Shown here: in pieces, positions 37,001 to 49,695 of the stretch | Numbering within the stretch: position 1 is the stretch's first letter | How the letters are laid out: the number at the start of each line of letters is the position of its first letter | Assembly (NCBI GenBank): GCA_030268105.1 | Contig: BSDZ01000027.1 | Location: 127,001-191,000, forward strand | Direction: 5' to 3' | Length of the DNA: 64,000 nucleotides | DNA from: Volvox africanus | Taxonomy: Eukaryota > Chlorophyta > Chlorophyceae > Chlamydomonadales > Volvocaceae | Program-made: the position numbers and the translations under genes | The notes under the pieces: model-generated | Told to the model about the DNA's origin: nothing | The model's database searches: none | Seen by the model: the letters and a program-made list of their open reading frames with translations, nothing else

Positions 37001-40000
37001 TGAGGCCGACCAAATGGGGTCGCACGGCAACCAGGAAATCATTTCCATTGTCCCCACCACGGCAGCAGCGGCGGTGGACAGCTTAACCCTGTCAGTCCCG
37101 GCTGCAGCCACGGGAGCGGCGGCAGCCGCCATCATCATCAGTGGTGCGGACGCCATGACCCAGGCGGTGACGGGTTTGACAGCTGCGAGTGGCTCCACCG
37201 CCGCCGTTGCCGCTGCCGCTGCTGTCCATGCCAAAACGGAGGATGACGCCGCCGCTGGGGGTTGTGGTGGGGATGGTAGCATAAGGGGCATGGGCTTGTT
37301 CGCGGAGAAAGCAGCTCGTGGCTGTGGTGGGGGCCCCGGCCCGCCGCTGCGCACTTCCCAGCCCTCCATATCCGCCAACTCCCAACCGCGCCCCTCAACG
37401 GATTACCACCCTCCAACGACATCACTGGCGGCAGGGGTTCCCAGCACCACCCACGGCCCCCCGCATCCCTCAGACCAGCCGCAGCAGCAGCCAGCCCAGC
37501 AGCCACATCACTTCCAGCCGCGTCAGAGCCTGACGGGACAAGGCATGGGGGGGACGGGGCTGGACGCTGCGCTGCGCTGGTGGCCGGACCCCCACGGTGG
37601 AGTTGGCTCCGGCCTGCCGCCCATCCGTACAACTCTCCAAGCTGACCATGCGACTTCTTCTAAGTCCCAGAGGACGAGTGATCTTCCAATCCAACATCAT
37701 CACCAGCAGCCCACGCCAACCTCGGCACAGCATGCTGCCCTCCAGGTGTCGGCGGCTGCGGGAGGAGGGGGAGGAGCAGTAGCCGCGGTTGGGGGAGGAT
37801 GTGTTGCGTCAGAGGGCGGTGGAGGCCTGTCTCCCGCCAGTGCGCATGAGTTGTTCTCAATCTTGGAACTTCCCCAGTTGCAGGTTCCGGTTGCCGCGTC
37901 CAAGCCAAGTGGCCGCCAGCAGCAGTCAAAGCAGTCGCAGAGCCAGGCCAGCGTCCAGCCAACGACGTCACAGCAGCAGTCGCAGAGTCATAGCCTACAG
38001 GTATGTTATGTGTGGGAGTGACTTTGGCGGCGTGTGTGTGTTTCCGTCTCTTCTTTCTTGCAAGGTATGCGACACCATCCTGCCCGGAGGCACTGAGCCG
38101 GTGATGAAAATATTAAAGAGCTGCAAAATCATCACAGCACCGTTAACTGAATGCAGTATCCTGATACAGAAATGTTCGCTTTCCTCCCTTTACCAGGTTG
38201 CCGCCGTGAAGTTGGAGCCAAGTTCTCAACCAGAAGGCGGCGCCTACCCTCCCTTGCCGTATCCGCAGGCGTGGCCTGCACCGCCTTACCACGGTGCACC
38301 GGACACCGCTGCCGCCACTATGGGCGGACAGCTACCCGGAATATCCCACGGGCCAGGCGCAGCTGCTGCCGCCGCCGCTATGCCTTACCAGCCGTCCATG
38401 TGTGTGCCGTACCCGTACGGCAGCGCCGGGTCTCATTACCCTCCGTACGGCTACTGCCCGCCGCCACACTATGGGCTCCCACCGCACCATCCGTACTACT
38501 ACCATCAGATGCCGGCCCCACTGCCGCCCTCAGGCAGCGGCTACGACATGTACGGCTGGTCGCCGTACCACCTTCCACCGCATGCCATGCCTTACCCTGG
38601 TGCGCCCTACCACGGATACCCCATGGGCCCTATGATGCCGCCGCCACCGCAGCAGCTCGCCCATGGGTCTACGGCCGACTGTCCATCTTCAGCCGGAGCG
38701 CTGGGAGGCGGTCACCTCGAGGCTTCCAGCCATCGATTCCGTACTAACCGCCAGGGCTCCGCTGCCAGCGGCGGCAGCGGCAGAGCTGGTTCCTTGATGC
38801 ACCCCGCCCCGACGACGGCAGAGCCGCTCATGCCAGGCCGTTACGTCTGGCAGGCAACTGGCGGCGGTGGTCTAAGTAAGCTCCGTCGGGGGGTATCAGG
38901 GCAGGCGGGTACGGAAGGCGGAGAATGCAACACCAGCGGAGGCAGTGGCGGAGGCGGCGGCGCCGCCGCTACTGCCGGTGGCCACGACGCTGTCAGCACA
39001 ATGCAAAGTCGCATAGTTCCTGCAACTTCAGCGGCACGCAAGCGGTCCGTGCCGCAGGGCAGCTACTGCTCCAACGTCAAGTCGTACAGCCAAAGTATTG
39101 GGGCGGCACGAACTCAGGCCGTGACGGGGGCAACAGCGGGCGACGCAGCTGGCTGTGGAGGCGGCGGTGGTAGCGCTGAGGCTGAGGAGTGTGTGGAAAG
39201 CCGCAACGCCACCACGGGCGGTGGAAATACCTCAGGCGGCAGCGAGCATCCACCCAGGGAGGCTCCTGTCCCGGGCGGGGCTGCGACTCAACAACTGATG
39301 CCGCCGCCACCGCCTCGCCAACCACCATCTGAAAGGGTGAATCAGGCCCAAGCAATCCTGAGCGTTGAGAATGTGGGTAATGGTTTCGAAGGTGCAGCTC
39401 GTTTGATTGTAAACATTCACTTCATTTCCGCTCACCCGTGCGCTAAGCGCGTTCCGTAGGATCAGAATCTGCACATTCCGGGACCCCATTCAGGTATGAA
39501 TTCATTTTGTTCTGCTCATCCGCCGCTCAACCCCCCCCCCACCCTTCTCGCTCCCTTTCAGAGCCACATGTCCGCTCCAGGTCACAACACAGCACCAGCC
39601 CTCCCGCCTGGACTCTCCAGCTTGCCGCTGCCGGTGCCGGTCTCTATTGTGCCCCATCAGCCGCCACTCCCGATCCCGATTTTCGCGCCCGCGGCAAGCC
39701 TCTACCACACAGCGCCTGCGGAGCGCAATCCAGGCATTTCCCTGAGTACCACGATACCGGCACCAGTGCTTCTGCCAATCTCATCAGAGGCCGCGGCCGT
39801 ACCCCCGCCTCCTGCTCCGCCACCGCCTAGCTGCTCGGACAGTGTGCATGGAGGCACGGTAGCCGGCATCCCGGTGCTACAAGAACCCCAAGACGCCGCA
39901 CAATTAGCTCGGGTCCAGCAGGAGTCTGAAGTCGTTGCCGCCGTTGCAGCCAACACCGCGCCCGTAGAGTACTCAGCGGCGGCGGCGGCAACAGCTGACG

Positions 40001-41412
40001 GCAGCGGCGTTGTTCGCCAGGAGGCTATCGACACAGTGGGTGTTTACGTTTGTGATGACTCCGACCTCCTGGACCTCTCCACCATCACTTCGGGCCTATT
40101 CTCGCCGGGGGCCAGTCAGAACACCCGGGCGCCTGGAACCAGCCGCACGACGGGGTCACGCGGCGCCGTCCCCTCCACCACCACTGCCTCCGCGGCGGGG
40201 GCAGCCGCCACCGTCGCCGGCGGTGTCAGTACCGGCGGTCCTCCCGGCTGCGACGCCACTCCCAACACCGCAGCCGCAACAGCTGCCGCAGCCACTACCT
40301 TCGCCTTCACCCCCGTCAGCGCCTGCACTGCATCCCGCTCCCACGCGTTTGCTGCCCCGCCGCGACCCACAGGCGCCATCGGGACCGGTGCCCTCCCGAC
40401 TGCGGTCGCTGCCGGTGCACCTCACTCCGTTGACCCGCCCTCGCACCAGAAGTGCCCCGCCAGTGCTCTAAGCACGGACGTCTTCCGCGCCCTCGCAACA
40501 CCGCGAACCCTGTGTGGCTCCCCGCTGGACTGCTCCTTGCTCGCTTCCTGGCTTACCAGTCCCGCCAGCATGACATCTCTAGACGTCTGCACTCGTCCGC
40601 TGGGCCTGCTCCTGGGACAGCTGGACGAGGAGGGAGATGCTAGCACTCGGGACAGCAAGAAACACGAGGGCGGCCAGCCACTTGCCCAAGGCCAGGAGCA
40701 CGTGGCGGGAAAGCCCCCTGAGTCACTGAGGAGTCCGAGCGGCATTGTGAGGGCGGCGGGATCAACAACTGGTGCCACCGTTGCTGCAGCTGAGGTGGCG
40801 TTAAATAATGTTGCTTCTGCGGGTAGCGTCGATTGTGGTGGCGGCAATGGCTGCGGTAGTGTGGCAGCGGCGGGTGAAGACAGATCCACTGCAGGTGCGG
40901 ATGAGGACCTCGGAGTGGATCTGCTGCGCACCCCTGTGCCAACCAGTGGCCGCAGCTGCGCACGCGCCGCTGCCGCCAACTCTGACGACGGCGCAGCCAG
41001 GGCTACTGCGGCGGCGCCTGACCTGATGGCCCATATCCGGATCACCTATGTTCCGTCGCGGCCGCCAGGCTCCAGTGTCGCCACACCTCCCCGTACCGAC
41101 CCAGCAGTGCCGTGCGGGTTGGCAGCACGCAAGGAAGGTGACCATTCTTTCGGTGCCGCTGACTTCTCCACCGAGACCGGCAAAATACTCGGTACCGATT
41201 GCTGTACTACCTGGCACCATCACGACCCGGAGCACCTGCATCAGGGACTCTGCGCGCTCTCGACCAAAGGGGTCCCCGGCGGCGGCGGCGGCGGCGGCGG
41301 TGTCGACGGCAACGCTGCTGCAGGTGACTCCATGGCGGAGGCTGGGGCGGCAGCGGCGGAGGCAGACGTGCACTCACCATTGCCGTCCTTGGCGTCCGCT
41401 TTGGCCATGTAA
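34096..41412 (+). CDS. Large disordered protein with homeodomain-like N terminus, probable transcription factor
   Basis: Eight exons join in phase: 34096-34128, 34305-34417, 34686-34765, 34936-34994, 35463-38000, 38197-39376, 39460-39493, 39564-41412; 1961 aa. Residues 20-95 form the only folded-looking part: a Trp-rich lead (YWAEFNNWWR), then RPSQAELAQWFEVNAPLCW, PSLQEVRTHAK and STEQVRNYFRKYRAARK. The spacing and the Q-V-x-x-Y-F pattern resemble homeodomain helices 1-3, but the usual WFxN of helix 3 is YFRKY. The rest is Ala/Gly/Ser/Pro/Gln-rich and probably disordered, with acidic-hydrophobic pieces (DQNDMDDLLVDLG near 595, DDSDLLDLSTI near 1508) resembling activation motifs and a Pro/Tyr/His-rich stretch at 38380-38650. 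DNA binding and nuclear location are inferred; the exon structure is firm. Confidence 0.8.
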
Positions 41413-44400
41413 GGGAACCGCGTATCGTCAATCGTCTAGTCCACACGTGCAGTGCGCGCGGAAAGGCTCCTCCGGCTTTCTATGGACTGAAGAGCCCGGT
41501 GCGCTCATGAACACATGGTGCGATGTGCCCCAGTGAAGCGGTGCAAAGGGTATATGGGGTAGGGTCCGGGCCCTGCGGGACGGTGCTGGATTCCCTTCCC
41601 TTCTCTTCCAAACCATATTCACGTATGGGGAGTGGGACAAGCAGGCGGGCAAGCAGGGCGGGTGGGGAGTTGATGCGGGAACGCTACTGCTTTTAGCCGT
41701 AAGGAGTGGCGGGCATGGCGCCTGCGTGTCAAGCCCTGAGATCAAGACTACCGTAAGGAGAGGGGCCCCTCTTAATCTTGGCGTCGTACCAAGCCACAAG
41801 ACCTAAAGAGCGCATACGTTATAGTGGAAACAATGATGGGCACAGCAAATAGTGCAGTGAGACAGACAACTCGATGAGGCTTTTTCGGGAGTCCGCTATA
41901 ACGTAGCCGGCTTCGAATCCAGGACAATTCTGTGTTTCTGGATGCTCCGCCCTTGTCGTACAACAATCGGAGACACGCTGCCTATTGATGGTGGGAGTGC
42001 GGGAGGTGGGGAGGAAGGTTACGTGGGTATGGGAGGGAGGGAGGGAGGAAGATTACAAGCAGGCGTGGCACAGCAAGTCCATATCCAGTGCGGTGCAGTC
42101 GCGCCAGGTTCAGGCTTCCTCAGCTGATGGATACGACGATACACGTCGTCGGGTTCTGCACACAGAGGCCCCCGCATCCTCAGCAGCCCTGGGGGGTACG
42201 ATGCCGATGCGGAGACGTAGGTCCAGTTTACTCAAGGTAGGTTCTCTTGCAGCAACGAGCCCTGTACGACACTTCCTACTTCCATCCGCATGGCATTGAA
42301 AGATAGACCATGCAGCGCACTGGTACGGCAGTATTGCCCAATAGACTAAGTCAACACCGCCTTCCTGCAGCACGAGGGTGACTGCACCTCGGCTTTACAC
42401 CTTACTGAACACAGCTGGTTCTACCGGTATAGCCATACATGTAGTGTGATGGCGCAGTGTTCGGTGATTACCTTTCCAGCGATTGGATTCCCGAGGTCCC
42501 CCCCAAGGGAGGGTTTGTGGTCGGTCAAAGCCCGCAGCTGAGTAGTGGACAAGAGACGCGAATTTCGAAAATCGGCTTGCTTTTCCTGAACTCCACGCCT
42601 GCGGGGCCACATTCATGACGGAGCCGTTTGCTTTACGGGATGCCCACATTGGCGAGGGGCCTTGGACATAGAGAAATGACCGGGTCAGGGGGATTGCTCA
42701 GAGGGCTTCGTGGACTCAGGGGTCAGTTCTTGCGTTCGCGGGTGTAGGCGTCGTACTTATTGCCTGCTCAGGAGAAGTCGAAGAAAGTGTTAGAGACGGG
42801 GGATAGCCGGCCCGTTTGACCCCTTCTGACACGATGAACCCACTCGCTAGCTACTTGGTAGCCAACCAACAGACTTCATGCAGTTATCCAGGCGCCTAGG
42901 GTGCCCCCTAAGGGTGCTCGCTTTCAGATGGACTCAAGCGTAGGCCTTTTACATCGTCGCGCGACACAAACGTCCGGATGTTTGCCGGGCGGGGGCCGTA
43001 CATATGTAGGTCGTAAGTGCTTCCCGCGTGTGAATTGCGCTACGATCAGTCCCCGCGCTGTCGTACACAACATGGTCGGGCAGTTTCTTACCACGCTGAT
43101 AACCAACTCAGGTTGGAGCGTGGTGCGTGGCGCTAAGAACCCCTCCTGGCCAATGCCGATATGTGTGTTCGTGTACGACATTGCTCGTGAGTGTGTTGGG
43201 ATGTTGACTTATATCAGGAGTGTCAGGATAGGGTTTCCTGAACGCGCTGTGCCATGCACGGCCCTGCCCACATGCCCAGACCTGTGTTGTGTTTGAAACC
43301 GTGTGCACATATATTTCCAGTATGTCCCGTTCATTTAGCGAAGTGAGCAGAGAGGGCTCTGAAATCAAGTGTAACGTGTTGTCTATGCTGCTTAATATGA
43401 CAAGAAGGTTTTGCTCACCAGGTTACTAGGAATGCCACTCAGCGGCAGCAGGGGTCGAGAACCCCTCCAGTTTAGCTATGTAGCAGTTTAGTAGTTTGGC
43501 TTTATCGCAGAACCCATCGTCACTCATCACGGCCTATTCGGGTATTTCAAAGATGTCATCATAGACGTGCTACGACCATAGTCCCCACCCTCCAGCCAAT
43601 AATCCCACGAGTGCATTCAAACTGCATCACCTGAACCGCCCGTACTCATCTCCTCCTTCTCTCGTGCACCCCTGCCGTCGCCCCAGAATAGGGTAATGAT
43701 AAAATAAACTTGACATCCGATCACATCCACACAGGCACCTAATTGGCCGATAGATAAAAGCTGCAACGAGCGGGTGCACCTTTCCCCAGAAGGTACGAGC
43801 ATGTACGAAGGCCGAGAGAGTGCGGATTGAGGGGAGCACGCGGGTACCTCCGAAGCAACCAGTGGACCATTTTAAAGTCTGCTGCATGTCAGGATGGTCG
43901 TGCTTCTAAAGCTGCAACAACATATGTAAGGCTGTATGCCCCAAGTCAACACGACATCAGGACCGCCAATCGTTTCAAGCATGCGAAATGACACCCATGG
44001 GGCGATTATGAGAGTCATGCTGGCAAACGCACGTACCGTGAAACGGCCGAGAAGGGCAGATGCGTCCGCGGAATGTTCCGTTCAATGCTCATGTTGCCAG
44101 GAGTGGATGCGTGCCCTCATTGTTAGACACGGTCAAACCTTTCCGGGCATAAAGTAGAGACCTCCTCCCATCTACCGAGCGACCAAGTCCGGCCACCAAA
44201 GGACTAGATGGTTGGATTCTTGCTGCTGCATCAGGCCCCATAAGGCTCGGGTGAATGAGAAAATCGTGAGGATGGCTTGCTCCGATGAGTACTCCGTTGA
44301 CCGAACAGGTACCCTGATGGCCGATCACCTGGCAGGTAATAACAAGTTGCCAACGCATTCAAAAGGATCGACACGAGCCTGCGGCTGCTGCACTGAGGCG

Positions 44401-45158
44401 GCGATTTGATACCGAGCTTACATGAGTATTGCGCTGTCACACGAGGTACAGGACCCGCCTAGTGACGGACAGACAGATTGACGGAACAGACAAGACGGCA
44501 CGAAACCTCACATGGAAGCGAAGGTTCAGAACTAGTACGGATGAATAACGTGCGGCGGTATGCAGCAGCTTATTTGCCGCGTTTCCTAGGGGCCCCGGCA
44601 GGTATCGTCCGCCTCGGAGGATTGCCAGTAACATTGTGAACGGGGAACATCGGGTAAGACATGAGGCGAACCCAGTTTATTGCAAGCAAACTCCAGTAAC
44701 GCAATACGCCCCAAACAAACGCCGGTCAACCAATGCGTGCTGTGTATCCAACCTTCCCGTCCCCTCCCTTTCCTGTACAGGCACACATGCACCTGCCTGG
44801 CGGACCTATTTTACCATGCGCACATTACGTAATGTACAAATTGCACGCCTACGGGACCAGAAAGGTACCAGGAACGGTTCGGAGGCATCTGACGGCCATA
44901 TGGGTCGTATCGGTTTTTTGTGAGGAAGGGCCCATAGGGACCCTTAATACGGTGTAAACAAGGGGCCTGTTGAAATGGCAAGGCTTCCTAACGAATGATG
45001 TTCCGTACCGTACACATCAATCGTACACTTCTCCGCGACAGAAGCACACTATGCGCAATCTGACAGATCTGTACGACATCTACAAATGAACGGTATCTAT
45101 ACGATAAACTAAAAGTCTCGTCCGATTTGAACGCAATCCGGCTTATTATCCAGGGCTC

Positions 45159-45240
45159 TGTAGATGTAGTCGCCGGCAATATATATAGGTGCAGTCATAC
45201 GGCCTTAGTCGCTTGCTGGCAATTGCCGGCGACTACGTCT

Positions 45241-45243
<3 letters not shown>
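45159..45243. repeat. Near-perfect inverted repeat (hairpin)
   Basis: Arms of 22 bases at 45159-45180 and 45222-45243 match in reverse complement at 21 positions (tgtagatgtagtcgccgg against ccggcgactacgtctaca), separated by 41 bases. It abuts a TA dinucleotide tract. It could be a small MITE-like element or a structured RNA. Confidence 0.8.
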
Positions 45244-45244
<1 letters not shown>

Positions 45245-45278
<34 letters not shown>

Positions 45279-45280
45279 GG
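45245..45280. repeat. TA dinucleotide tract
   Basis: About 16 consecutive TA units directly after the right arm of the hairpin. Confidence 0.9.
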
Positions 45281-45747
45281 AAACGAGTCCTCGAATGGAA
45301 GTTTTCGCCCATCATGTTCCATCTGGCTACAGTGCCAAATACGTAGTCGACTCATGTCCTCATCTGCAACCCCCCCTACTGCTTCGTCGCTTATTCTCCT
45401 TGCCATCACCGCACATCCCTACCTGCATGTGTACTGATGCCCTGCCACTGTACACACCCGGCACCTCTCTTCCCCGATGAGCGACCACCTGGGGACTGAA
45501 ATCCCCCCGTTTGCCGAGTGAATATAGACATAGATAGCCCTAACCATATTTTTAGACACATCCCAGTCGTGCAGTCGTACACATTAACACATGAACACGT
45601 CAACAGGCGGGCCGAACGTCTAGACGTGTAGTGTGCTGCGCATGATACCTACGCATACGGCACTTACACGAAGTACCCAACCAACAAGAACTGCCGTACG
45701 ACGTACGCTCGCGCATTGGGAAGGCGTTCAACTCCTTCTGGGAACTT

Positions 45748-45778
45748 GCCTTCCGCCTTCCGCCTTCCGCCTTCCGCC
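45748..45778. repeat. GCCTTCC tandem repeat
   Basis: Four copies of the 7-base unit gccttcc plus a partial fifth. Confidence 0.85.
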
Positions 45779-46376
45779 GTGGCCCGGTGCCGAATAACCC
45801 ACCGGTCTACAAGAAGAAAGTTGATGCCTCCGCAACCCATCCAGGAGCCAGCCAGCCAGTCAGCCACAGCGTAGCTTCAAAACGGTCCCTTCCGGATGTG
45901 GCATTGCCGCTGGTGTGGCGGGGGGGGGGAATCGCTGCATTTGAACAGCGTCACGCATTGGCGTGTTGACTGACGCGGCTCGGCGGGCGCAATACCCTTT
46001 CCCCGGTGCCTATCCTCTATACCCCTACGATACGAACGCAACTCGCTGTTAAGATATAAAGCGCAGCGCCTAATAAACAGCACTCAGCGCGTACTGCACA
46101 GCACACAGCACAGCTTGACGATTCGCATTGAGTGACGAAGGAAGCCCTCACACCTACAGCAGCTTCCAACTACAGAGGCTGTCGGCTCGCCATGAGCGAG
46201 ATGGGTGGCTCTGGTTTATTGGATATATTGGAGTACGGTGATACAATTTCCGTATAAGTAATCTGATCGGCTGCTAGGCGCCACCCCTAAGGCATCCCGT
46301 CTACATACCGCCCTTGCACTCCACGTACGACATACCGGTCCCCCAAAACCCAAAGATTGTAACTGTTCCGTTGGGG

Positions 46377-46381
46377 TTACA
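46377..46381 (-). terminator. Candidate poly(A) signal of the 917-aa gene
   Basis: TTACA on + (TGTAA on -), 313 bases past the stop at 46694. Confidence 0.45.
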
Positions 46382-46693
46382 CAGATTATGAACGGAGTAT
46401 CGGCTACAAACAGCACAACATGAAACCGGCAACTAATACTGAGAAAAAAACAAACTGCAGTGCAAGCTGGACGCCGACATCTTGCTAAGGATTAACAGAT
46501 AAGCTTTACGAGTGATATGTATTGTACGGCATATCTCTGGAACTGTGTCCTGAACCCCTCCCTCCCTGCTCCCTCCCTCCCGTATCCTTTACTCCTTCCC
46601 TCGCTGCATTACGTCAGATCCCTCTTCGCCGTGCCACCCCAAGCTGGGTGCTCCGAAACTGCCCTCCCCCTGTCCACCCTGTCCCCGGTGACA

Positions 46694-49600
46694 TCACTCA
46701 ATTTCTCGCATGAGGCTCCTGAAGCTGTCCGGAGCTGCCACAACCGTCCGCCGTGGTTGCGCGTCGGCAGCTGCCCTGGAGGGCCGCTGCGCCTGATACC
46801 CTGGAGACGGTGGCGGCAGCAGCTCCTCCAACCACATCGGCGCGTAACACTCCAGAGGCTCCAATGCAGCCTCCGAAACCAAACCAGCCTCCACCTTCCC
46901 GACCGCCCGGCCGGCTAATGGTATTCCTGTTGAATGGTTCGGTATAGGTGTTGAGAAAGGCCACGGCGTGTCCATGGATGCCGTACGACGCAGGGACTCG
47001 TTCTTAGTGTACTGCGCCCGGCCGAAGGGGACGGCAGACGCCGACGACCGGTTTGATGATGGCGGTGGCACCTGGTTTCCCGCCATTGCATCAACGTCAT
47101 CCTCGCAGAAGCTGTCATCGTCGTATCCATCATCATCGCCGCCGCCACAGCCGCCAGCAGCAACCGGCCCGTCCACCGCATCTGGCTCCGCAGCTGACAC
47201 GACTGCAGCGCTGCCCGCCGGTGATCCTGGCAGCAAAGCCGCCGCCGCAGCAGACGGCTGTGTTTTGTCCCCCTTTGGACCCCTGTTGCCCGGTTGATGC
47301 TCGTGAAACGCCGCTTGCAAGCTTGCTAAACGATTTAGCGCCACGGGGTTATCGGTAGCTGCTGCGGACGTCTTGACCAGCGGGGCGAGCGCATTAGCTC
47401 GCACATAGGAACCTCGGGTGAGGGAACAAGGGCTGTGCTGAAACAGCGGTGGCTGCGGCGGCGGCAGCCTCAGCATCATATCGCCGGATGGACTTCCTTT
47501 GGCAGCAGCGGACTCCATCCCATTCGGGGGCAGCACGAGTTGCTGTAGCGTTGGTGGCGTCGCCGTCAGCGTCGGCGTCGATGAATTGCGGGAAAGGGAG
47601 GGAGATGGCAATAGCGGCGGGGTAGGGCGCAATGATGGCGACTGCACCAGCGGCCGCGGCGGAGATATCGGGGTCAGCCGAAGCGAGCCGCAAGTTTGAA
47701 GAGTCAACGGTGACATCGGTGGCGGGTGCGGAGAGAGACGCAGGGATTCACACGGTGTTAATGTTGGCGGTGTTTCCACCGACTTGGGTGATCCAGGGTC
47801 CAGTCGGAGTGACGGACATTGCTCCAGCTGAGTTGTCTCCGAAACCATGCCGGGACCCACTAAGCTGGTGCTGCTGTCACCGGCAAATGAGTTACGGCGG
47901 ACGGCGGCGGCGGCGACGCCGCCACCACCACCGTCTCCATCGCCATCTCCACCGCCGCCATCGGCGTCAGCGTCAGCGTCAGCGTCAGGTAAATCCGCGT
48001 TGTCAGCGGCTACATGGCGGCTGATGGCAGTAGCGGCGGCGGAGGTGGCCGGGTTGTGCATACTGCTGTGACGCGTGAAGACAGGGCCCTCAGGGAAACG
48101 GAGGTCCGAAACTGGGTACGCGGCTGCGGCTGTGACGGCGTCTCTGTAGCCTCCGTCACGGCCAGAGCCCTGCCGCCCTGCCCTGCTATTGCTCCTGCTG
48201 GAATCCATGCGATCTTTACCTTCACCGGCAGCAGCTGCCGCACTGCTTCTGCTTTCAATCCTAAGGCTTCTGGAACCATTTCCCCTGGACGCGCTGTGCT
48301 TCCGAGCGGATGATGACGATGCAGATGCACGGTTGTGACCACGACCACTCCCACTCCCACTCCCACTTCTGACCGTCACGCCGCCAACGCCGCTGTCCCC
48401 ATCTGCTGCCCCCTCAGCTGATTTCGGTGATGCTAACTTACGGAGTGATTCTGTACAAACAGCGCCAGGATGCGATACGGGCCCTCCGGCGTCCCGGTCA
48501 GCGTCCGCATCCCGGTCCCACTCAAATACTTGTCCGGCCGGCAGCCGGCCCCCGCCCGCTGCCGTAGCTTGTTGCAGCCAGGTCCCATCCCCTGGACACA
48601 ATTCCCCACGTGATCCAGATACGCTGGCGATTGCAGCCCCGCCGTCGGCCGCCGCCGTCGCTCTCACTTCCTTCGCTAAGCCGCCGCCGCCGCCGCCGAC
48701 ATCACCGAAGCCATGCATTAACGAGGACGCAGAATCGGGATATTCATCAATGTTGACGTTCTCCACCGCGCTCTCTTCCAGCAGGGGCCCTTGGGGAGGC
48801 AAAGACGCGGAATAGGCACGGGAGGAACTGCCAGCAGCAGAGTCGGAGGGCGTACGAGACACCCCGGCGGCGGGCGATAACTCATCCTCTGTGTCAAAGG
48901 TCGGCGAGACGCGGCTGGTGCGGACCCGCGGTTTGCGGGGTTGATGACGAACAGCCGGTGAGGCCTCTCTGCAGGCGGAGCTGTCGCCGCTGGGGTCCAC
49001 CGCGGCAGCAGTGGCGACGGAGATGCCCGCGGTGGCGCTGCCGCCGCTGCTGCACGACGCAGATTCAACGCGCGTCTGTGGCGCTGCCGCCGCTGCTGCC
49101 GGGGGGGATGAGGGAAAGGATGATGAGGCTTCTGCGGCGGCGATGCACAAATTGTTGACCTGGAAAGGAAAGAGCCAATGACTTATTGTCAGGGTTGAAG
49201 ATCCAAATGCGGCGCTGGTGGCATGCATGTCATTTCTTCATCCTTGGGTTCTTTACGCCGTGCAAATAACAGATCACTAACAGACAGAAGGTTTGGGAGA
49301 TACGGGCTTGAAATGCAGATGAGCACAATTGCAGCAAGGTAGGCTATCATGCTGAATGAGACATTCAACACAGGTGCCGACATGCAACTAAATCCATCCC
49401 TGCTCACCTTACTTGCTGGGGATTCTGGGGGGATGGAGGCCTGCTGTGCCGTTTCTGCAAACGCGTAGGATGGCCGCCTGGCGCTGCCCGCCGTGGGAGG
49501 CCTGCTTGCCGCCGCCTCCGGGACTGCGTCTGCCGCAAATTTTGAACTGCCAGATGATGCTTTGGTAAAGTAGGGGCTTCGTAATGGTCCGTTATTGGCC

Positions 49601-49695
49601 TTGGAGACGGCGACCTCGGAGCCCATGCGCGAAGGTCCCGCAATTCCACAGCCGAAGCAGCTCAACACGCGCGAGCGAGCCGTGGAACGACCCAT
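46694..49695 (-). CDS. Ser/Ala/Gly-rich disordered protein with four SLRL-type repeats
   Basis: Two exons, 49695-49408 and 49159-46694, join in phase to 917 aa. The start gives MGRSTARSRVLSCFGCG, with several basic and cysteine residues. I recognise no family. Most of the chain is low-complexity and likely disordered. Visible features: a Asp/Ala then Asp/Gly-rich run (47890-47985); four imperfect repeats spaced about 20 residues, CPSLRLDPGSP, CESLRLSPHPP, CGSLRLTPISP and SPSLRPTPPLL (about residues 541-617); a Tyr/Asp/Glu-rich acidic patch YDDDSFCEDD; two basic-Ser motifs (LRKLAS, LRRTAS) of the type basophilic kinases use; and a conserved-looking C terminus with PMWLEELLPPPSPGY and FRSLMREIE. 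It could be a scaffold or signalling protein; function unknown. Confidence 0.8.

Larger units (their letters stand above)
41413..46693. other. 5.3-kb spacer without a recognised gene
   Basis: No frame here resembles the neighbouring exons; the longest, 42901-43296, has no recognised motif. It holds a hairpin beside a TA tract (45159-45280), a 7-base tandem repeat and the probable 3' UTRs of the two convergent flanking genes. Confidence 0.5.

Noticed and set aside
36596..37378. A 260-codon minus frame opposite the large disordered-protein exon
   Set aside because: Ala-rich shadow of the plus exon, which is continuous in frame with the conserved N-terminal module.
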